Source of the DNA: Bacillota bacterium
GTDB taxonomy: Bacteria > Bacillota > Clostridia > Christensenellales > Aristaeellaceae
Assembly: GCA_009787135.1 (NCBI GenBank)
Contig: WRGP01000195.1
Location: 1 to 10,806, forward strand
DNA: 10,806 nucleotides
Direction: 5' to 3'
Below are positions 6,491 through 10,806 of this stretch, piece after piece. The notes below the pieces were generated by a model. It was not told where the DNA came from, made no database searches, and worked only from the letters and a program-made list of their open reading frames with translations. The position numbers and the translations under genes are program-made. Positions within the stretch are counted from its first letter, which is position 1. Each line of letters begins with the position of its first letter.

Positions 6491-7300
6491 ATGGAAACGC
6501 TTAGGAACAAGCTGCGGTTAGACGCGACAACCCTAAAAATCATCGCCTGTGTTCTTATGTTCTGCGACCATATCCACCAGATGTGGGAGCCTGTCGGCGC
6601 GCCAATGTGGCTGACATATGTCGGTCGCCTTGTTTTCCCTATATTCATGTTTCTGATGGCTGACAGCTTTCACTACACGCGCAGCCGGAAGAAACTGATA
6701 CTCCGGCTCTTTTTCGCGTCATTGTTCATGACCGCTATGAACAAGGTCATATCAACGCTGCTGCCTAACGAAGCCGTCATGCTGACGAACAACGCGTTCA
6801 GCACGTTCTTGATTGCGACGTTATATATGCTGTTCTACGATATGATTAAGAACGGGATAAAAGAAAAGAACGCAAAGAAAATTATCGGCGGCGCGCTGCT
6901 TTGCCTTGTGCCGATATTAACCGCGATTCCAATAATCCTGGCCACAAGCCCGCTGGAATTGCCGCAGCCGCTGAAGATGACGCTCGTTTATATTTCTTTT
7001 ATTATTCCCAACTTTTTAACGGTTGAAGGCGGATTCGGGGCGGTCATGTTGGGCGTTGCGTTCTATATATTCAGAGAGCGGCGTTGGGCGCAGGCGTTGG
7101 CGTTGGTGGCGATGTCGGCGATGTCGTTCATTTCGCAAGGCGGTTTCGGACACGCGTCGCATCAGTGGATGATGGTGTCCGCGATAATCCCGCTGTTCAT
7201 GTACAGCGGCAAAAAAGGGCGCGGCATGAAAGATTTCTTTTATGTCTTCTACCCCGGGCATATTTACTTGCTTTACGTAATCGCGACTTTGTGGAAATGA
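6491..7300 (+). CDS. TraX-family integral membrane protein
   Basis: This is a 269-residue polytopic membrane protein of the TraX family, named for the F-plasmid protein needed to N-acetylate pilin; other members are membrane acyltransferase-like proteins of unknown substrate. Family features are LDATTLKIIACVLMFCDHIH with the Asp26-His27 pair, GRLVFPIFMFLMADSF (45-60), then HYTRSRKKLILRLF. Near the C-terminus it has HQWMMVSAIIPLFMY and FFYVFYPGHIYLLYVIATL. About seven to eight hydrophobic segments are visible. A clear aaaggag site (6476-6482) lies 8 bases before ATG 6491. The preceding gene ends 61 bases upstream and the next begins 39 bases downstream, suggesting one operon. No conjugation genes are present, so a pilin role is unlikely; modification of an envelope molecule is my inference. 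Confidence 0.85.
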   Translation: METLRNKLRLDATTLKIIACVLMFCDHIHQMWEPVGAPMWLTYVGRLVFPIFMFLMADSFHYTRSRKKLILRLFFASLFMTAMNKVISTLLPNEAVMLTNNAFSTFLIATLYMLFYDMIKNGIKEKNAKKIIGGALLCLVPILTAIPIILATSPLELPQPLKMTLVYISFIIPNFLTVEGGFGAVMLGVAFYIFRERRWAQALALVAMSAMSFISQGGFGHASHQWMMVSAIIPLFMYSGKKGRGMKDFFYVFYPGHIYLLYVIATLWK

Positions 7301-7339
7301 TGGCGGTTTCGGTTAATAAAAACGAAGGATGTGGATTAT

Positions 7340-8431
7340 ATGGCGAACGTATATTTAATCCCGATTAGAATTGCGTTGATAACTTTTTTGGGCGTCGCAT
7401 GGATATGCACTATACCTTATATGCTCATGCAATACAAAAAATATGGCGCAATATCCATATACAGAGTCGTCATTGTTTTCTCTTTCGCCTTCTATGTATT
7501 GTGCGCGTATTATCTAGTAATACTGCCGCTACCTAATCCCGAGACGCTAAAGCCGCTTGTGAGTATCTTCAATCACATGCAACTTATTCCGTTTAAGTTT
7601 GTTTATCAGTTTGCAGCTTATACAAAGCTTCATTTGACTGATATCCATACCTATTTGCCCGCGCTGAAACAAAGCGTGTTTATTCAGCCGTTTTTCAATC
7701 TGCTGCTCACCGTGCCGTTTGGCTTTTACCTGGGCTATTACTTCAAAAAAAGTATAAAAGAAACGGTATTGTATACGTTTTTGTTATCAGTATTCTTTGA
7801 AATAACTCAGCTAACCGCGTTATATGGCGTGTATCCCAGGCCATATCGTTTATTTGACGTAGACGACTTAATGCTCAACACCCTTGGCGGGCTTGTCGGG
7901 TTTGAGGTTTATAAACACATATTGTTCTTCCTCCCCTCAAGGGAGAAGATAGATAAAAGCGCAATGAAGAAAAGCGAATCCGTAGGGGTAGTTCGCAGAT
8001 TATTCGCGTTTGGCGCGGATTTTTACATAGTGTCATTTGTATCAAGCATTATCGCGCGTTTTGCCAGAATCAGCGGATTGCCGGCCTTGCTGCTGTTTCA
8101 CTTGTTACTGTTTTTGTATTGCGTCCTGTTGCAGATCGCGTTTAAGCAAACGATCGGCCAAAAACTTACGCGCCTTAAACTGCGGATTGAAGGCGGGGAA
8201 TACAAAGCTATTTTTGTGAGAAACACTGTTTTGATTTTAGCGTTATTCAGTTTGAACTTGTTAAACTTTATAATAAAAACTGCGGAGATGAACTTGCCGT
8301 ATATCATAGCCTTACAGATAATAGTCACGCTGATTTTATTCGACGCGTTGATGAGCTTGAGAAAGGGGAAAAGGCTGTTTCACGATAGAATCAGCAAAAC
8401 AGAGTATATAAGCGCGCGGGGTAATTCTTAA
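7340..8431 (+). CDS. VanZ-family / RDD-domain fusion membrane protein
   Basis: This is a 363-residue polytopic membrane protein. I chose ATG 7340, because gaagga (7324-7329) lies 10 bases before it; the GTG at 7331 is nearly on top of that site. The N-terminal ~195 residues are VanZ-like: LLLTVPFGF (122-129), FFEITQLTA with Glu154 and Gln157, and the signature R-x2-D-x-D-D-x3-N with Asp173, Asp175, Asp176 and Asn180. The C-terminal ~150 residues form an RDD domain: RRLFAFGADF (Arg220, Asp227), QTIGQKLTRLKL (270-281), and HDRISKTEYI (Asp349). VanZ is linked to low-level teicoplanin resistance in enterococci; most relatives have unknown function. RDD domains are small membrane modules of uncertain role. 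VanZ-RDD fusions are known in Bacillota. It follows the TraX gene closely. Confidence 0.85.
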   Translation: MANVYLIPIRIALITFLGVAWICTIPYMLMQYKKYGAISIYRVVIVFSFAFYVLCAYYLVILPLPNPETLKPLVSIFNHMQLIPFKFVYQFAAYTKLHLTDIHTYLPALKQSVFIQPFFNLLLTVPFGFYLGYYFKKSIKETVLYTFLLSVFFEITQLTALYGVYPRPYRLFDVDDLMLNTLGGLVGFEVYKHILFFLPSREKIDKSAMKKSESVGVVRRLFAFGADFYIVSFVSSIIARFARISGLPALLLFHLLLFLYCVLLQIAFKQTIGQKLTRLKLRIEGGEYKAIFVRNTVLILALFSLNLLNFIIKTAEMNLPYIIALQIIVTLILFDALMSLRKGKRLFHDRISKTEYISARGNS

Positions 8432-8486
8432 AAGACCATATTTGTTATGGAAAAATTTATATACGTATTTCGTTATATATTTAGTA

Positions 8487-8492
8487 TATAAT
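8487..8492 (+). promoter_or_regulatory. candidate -10 element (TATAAT) for the amidase gene
   Basis: A perfect TATAAT lies in an AT-rich 124-base spacer, 63 bases before the amidase start. No consensus -35 is found 16-18 bases upstream, where the sequence reads around cgtatt. It is therefore a candidate only; an activator-dependent promoter or chance in an AT-rich stretch are both possible. Confidence 0.35.
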
Positions 8493-8542
8493 ACTTTTCA
8501 TGCGGATTTGAGAAACGTCATAATAAAGGCGACGTTAATACG

Positions 8543-8548
8543 AGGAGG
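8543..8548 (+). promoter_or_regulatory. ribosome binding site that sets the amidase start
   Basis: A perfect aggagg lies 7 bases before ATG 8556. The frame is open further upstream to a TTG at 8442, but only ATG 8556 has this site and places a lipoprotein signal at the N-terminus. Confidence 0.85.
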
Positions 8549-8555
8549 ACTGTTA

Positions 8556-10610
8556 ATGAAAAAGATTTTGCCGCGTATGCTGTGCGTTTTCATAGCGACG
8601 CTAATGTTTGCCGCGTGTTCAATTGGCGGCGCGTCGCCCGTGCCGTCGGATATTGCGTTTACACCCAAAGCTCCCGAGGAGTTAGTCGCGCAAGCGCGCA
8701 ATCTATTAGGAAGCGAGACGCGAACGGACGATGAGGCTCTCCTTGACGAAATCGCTCATTTTGCCGCGAGGCTGGAACAGGCGCTCGCAAACAAAAACGG
8801 GAGTGAGGAAGAAATCAAGGATGAAACTGAAAATGAAATCAAGATAGCGGCGTTGTATCTGCAAACGAGCCTTGACAAGCGGATTGTAAACTTGGACAGG
8901 ATCACGATTCCTCAGATACAGGACATGATTAGGGAGGGCAAGATTTCTTACCAGGAACTCACGCATATGTATCTGTCCCGGATCGAGCTTTACGACAAAA
9001 ACACAATAAACCTAAACGCGATTATTGCGCTCAACCCAAACGCGATGGAAGAGGCGAAACGCGCGGATGAAGCCGAGCGAAAAGACCCGGCTAAGGCGCG
9101 AGGGATGTTCGGCATACCCGTGCTTTTGAAAGACAACATAAACTTTGACAAGCTTCCGACGACGGCGGGCGCGATGGCGCTTTCGGAAAATATACCGCCG
9201 TATAACGCGGCCTTGGTTGACAGCCTGCTTAATACCGGGGCTATCATTCTGGGCAAGGCGAACCTCGCGGAATTCGCGGGCATGATGGACATGGTCGTTT
9301 CGTCCGTCGGCGGTATGACGCGTCATCCGTACAGACCGCAGGTTCTTATAGGCGACAGCCCGTTTGGCGCGTCGCCTGGCGGCTCGTCGTCCGGCCCAGC
9401 CGTGTCCGTCGCCGCCGCGCTCGCGCAGGTGACTGTAGGCACGGAAACGCAAGGCTCCCTTTTGGGTCCGGCTTCCATGAGCTGCGTCGCGACGATCAAG
9501 CCTACCGTCGGTCTTATCAGCCGTTACGGTATTATTCCGCTTCAACTCAGCCAAGACTCGCCCGGCCCCATGGCGCGGAACGTCGCCGACCTGGCCGTTT
9601 TGTTGAACGTGATGACAAGCGGGGTGGACGAGCGCGATTCCAAAACGCTTGCCCTTACGGACGCGGGCGTGATTGGCGTAGACTATACGCAAAGCCTACG
9701 ATTGGACGGCTTATCCGGCAAGCGGATTGGAATTTTGAATATAGAATCAGGCTGGGGACTGGACGAATCGGAACGTGGAAAAGTTGATCTTGTGATAAAA
9801 ACGCTTGAGGCCGCGGGCGTTACATTGGTGAAAAGCCCTGACGGCAATTATCTGGATTATCCGACGTATCCGAGTTTTCAGGAGTATCCGTATTATGAGT
9901 TTAAGAAGGGTCTGAACGCTTATTTGGCCACTTTAGCCCCCGACTTCCCGATAAAGACATTATCGGATATAGTCGCGTACAACAACGAACACCCGGAAGT
10001 CATGCCCAACGGGCAGGCTACCTTAATCGAGGCGGATAATACGAATATCGCGGAAGTGGAAGAAAAATACGAGGCAATGATTAAAGAAGCGCAGGATCTG
10101 GCCGGGCCTCAGGGGATAGACGCGCTTTTGAAGGAATACGACTTGGACGCCCTTATGTTTATTGATTATTCCACCCAAGGCGCGGTGGCGGGTTATCCCA
10201 CCGTTTCCGTTCCGTTTCATTATAACAAAGACAGTGTGTCCTCGTCCGTCAATGTTATTTTCACAGGCGCGAAGTTTTCGGAAGCGTTATTGCTTGAGGT
10301 CGCCTATGTGGTCGAGCAGGGGACGCATTTTCGCCTTACGCCGGGTCTGGCCGACAAGCGCGAGCTGGGGGAGGCGTTTGAATTCATTATGGACAAGGAG
10401 AGCGAGTTAATCAACGCCGCGCTCGCGATAAATGAGAACTTGGGCCAGAGCGAGGCGTTAAGGTTCGTCATAAAGAATAATGAGGATTTAAACGGTTTTT
10501 CTCCTGAGCTTGATATATACTACGACGGTCTGGCGACGCAATTTGAAGTCGATGAGGCGAACGCGCGAACGAGGGCGTTGATTTCGCAACGCTACGCTGT
10601 AATTGATTGA
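8556..10610 (+). CDS. lipoprotein of the amidase-signature family (peptide-amidase-like)
   Basis: This 684-residue protein probably hydrolyses amide bonds outside the cell. A signal with lipobox-like FAAC (Cys21) predicts membrane anchoring. Residues ~38-110 are charged and helical, perhaps coiled-coil, linking anchor to enzyme. The amidase-signature domain starts near 120 (PQIQDMIREGKISYQELT). The catalytic set is complete: Lys192 (VLLKDN), cis-Ser277 in GGSSSG (275-280), and nucleophile Ser301 in GTETQGS. The GTET form and the segment PTVGLISRYGIIPLQLSQDS with following PGPMAR resemble peptide amidase of Stenotrophomonas and related secreted amidases more than GatA. The family usually has GTDxGGS, so Gln in place of Gly is a small variant. 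No gatB or gatC is nearby, arguing against a tRNA amidotransferase. The natural substrate is unknown; C-terminally amidated peptides are one candidate by homology. Confidence 0.9.
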   Translation: MKKILPRMLCVFIATLMFAACSIGGASPVPSDIAFTPKAPEELVAQARNLLGSETRTDDEALLDEIAHFAARLEQALANKNGSEEEIKDETENEIKIAALYLQTSLDKRIVNLDRITIPQIQDMIREGKISYQELTHMYLSRIELYDKNTINLNAIIALNPNAMEEAKRADEAERKDPAKARGMFGIPVLLKDNINFDKLPTTAGAMALSENIPPYNAALVDSLLNTGAIILGKANLAEFAGMMDMVVSSVGGMTRHPYRPQVLIGDSPFGASPGGSSSGPAVSVAAALAQVTVGTETQGSLLGPASMSCVATIKPTVGLISRYGIIPLQLSQDSPGPMARNVADLAVLLNVMTSGVDERDSKTLALTDAGVIGVDYTQSLRLDGLSGKRIGILNIESGWGLDESERGKVDLVIKTLEAAGVTLVKSPDGNYLDYPTYPSFQEYPYYEFKKGLNAYLATLAPDFPIKTLSDIVAYNNEHPEVMPNGQATLIEADNTNIAEVEEKYEAMIKEAQDLAGPQGIDALLKEYDLDALMFIDYSTQGAVAGYPTVSVPFHYNKDSVSSSVNVIFTGAKFSEALLLEVAYVVEQGTHFRLTPGLADKRELGEAFEFIMDKESELINAALAINENLGQSEALRFVIKNNEDLNGFSPELDIYYDGLATQFEVDEANARTRALISQRYAVID

Positions 10611-10699
10611 CTGGTTATCTTTGGGGAGAGGTATGAAGCCCCTGAAAATAAGCATAATGCAAGACACAAGCCAAAGACCGCGCTTCCGTGATTAAGTAG
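10611..10699 (+). other. spacer after the amidase gene, no supported gene
   Basis: A purine-rich ggggagagg precedes ATG 10633, which opens a frame of only 20 codons to TAA 10693-10695. Its peptide matches nothing I recognise. No terminator with a T-run is visible after the amidase stop. The stretch lies immediately before the truncated transposase and may contain the rearrangement junction. Confidence 0.3.
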
Positions 10700-10806
10700 A
10701 TTATCTCACAAACCAGTAACGCGGTGGAGGGTTTCCACCGGATGCTGCGCAAATACACCAAGACGAAGACCATCTATCCCACGGACGATGCCCTGCGCAA
10801 ATCGGT
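10700..10806 (+). mobile_element. IS256/Mutator-type transposase fragment (5'-truncated, runs off window)
   Basis: In the frame starting at 10700, directly after a TAG stop, the sequence reads SNAVEGFHRMLRKYTKTKT followed by IYPTDDALRKS and stays open to the window end. This matches the conserved C-terminal block of IS256-family transposases (N-A-[VI]-E-x-x-x-R-x-[LV]-R-K-x-T-K, then FP[ST]D-[DE]-A). In an intact element about 300 residues, including the first catalytic aspartates, should precede it; here they are absent. It is a remnant or one side of a rearrangement, and the rest of the 3' end lies outside the window. Confidence 0.7.

Noticed and set aside
7108..7125. Direct repeat ggcgatgtc x2 inside the TraX gene
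   Set aside because: It encodes part of a membrane helix (Ala-Met-Ser repeated) and is within normal coding variation.
8436..8450. Small hairpin (ccata / tatgg) after the VanZ-RDD gene as a terminator
   Set aside because: It has only five pairs, mostly A-T, and is followed by A's rather than T's, so it is too weak to call.
8442..8555. TTG start extending the amidase by 38 residues
   Set aside because: It has no ribosome binding site, runs through the AT-rich spacer, and would place the lipobox far inside. ATG 8556 has a perfect site.
9012..9692. 226-residue Arg-rich open frame on the minus strand
   Set aside because: Antisense to the amidase catalytic core; composition is that of a shadow frame.
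10633..10695. 20-codon frame with a purine-rich site before its ATG
   Set aside because: Too short, with no recognisable peptide motif, and lying next to a rearrangement edge. Noted in the spacer entry but not called as a gene.

Overview
The window looks like chromosomal DNA of a Gram-positive bacterium, most likely Bacillota/Clostridia. The evidence is strong AGGAGG-type ribosome binding sites, Gram-positive style lipoprotein signals, a TraX-family membrane protein, a VanZ-RDD membrane protein, and a regulator fragment of a type common in Clostridia. The genus cannot be fixed from the sequence. No rRNA, tRNA or CRISPR array was seen.

Region 1 (1-4707) is a complete ABC importer operon of the dipeptide/oligopeptide (Dpp/Opp) type, read left to right. 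It holds the C-terminal end of a family 5 substrate-binding protein, a DppB-like permease, a DppC-like permease with a large extracytoplasmic insertion, a DppD-like ATPase with its four-cysteine C-terminal domain, and a DppF-like ATPase without that domain. The two ATPase genes overlap. A long perfect stem-loop lies between the binding-protein gene and the permeases and probably sets the ratio of their mRNAs. The substrate could be peptides or oligosaccharides, since family 5 systems import both.

Region 2 (about 4708-5130) is a scar. A good ribosome binding site and ATG follow the last transporter gene but lead into only six codons, as if the next operon gene had been lost. On the opposite strand lies the C-terminal part of an XRE-like regulator that has lost its N-terminal half.

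Region 3 (about 5062-10610) differs in base and codon use (ATA isoleucine codons, GCG alanine codons, AT-rich spacers) and carries four co-oriented cell-envelope genes. These are a secreted or lipid-anchored protein with a DNRLRE-like domain and a Cys/His peptidase-like domain, a TraX-family membrane protein, a VanZ-RDD membrane fusion, and a lipoprotein of the amidase-signature family resembling peptide amidases. The first three are closely spaced. The amidase has its own -10-like element and a strong ribosome binding site.

Region 4 (10611-10806) ends inside a 5'-truncated IS256/Mutator-type transposase fragment.

Region 3 therefore sits between two broken genes, and an 8-bp word, ttatctca, occurs near both edges. 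I infer an acquired or rearranged envelope-modification cassette inserted downstream of a peptide importer. The joint function of its genes is not known to me.
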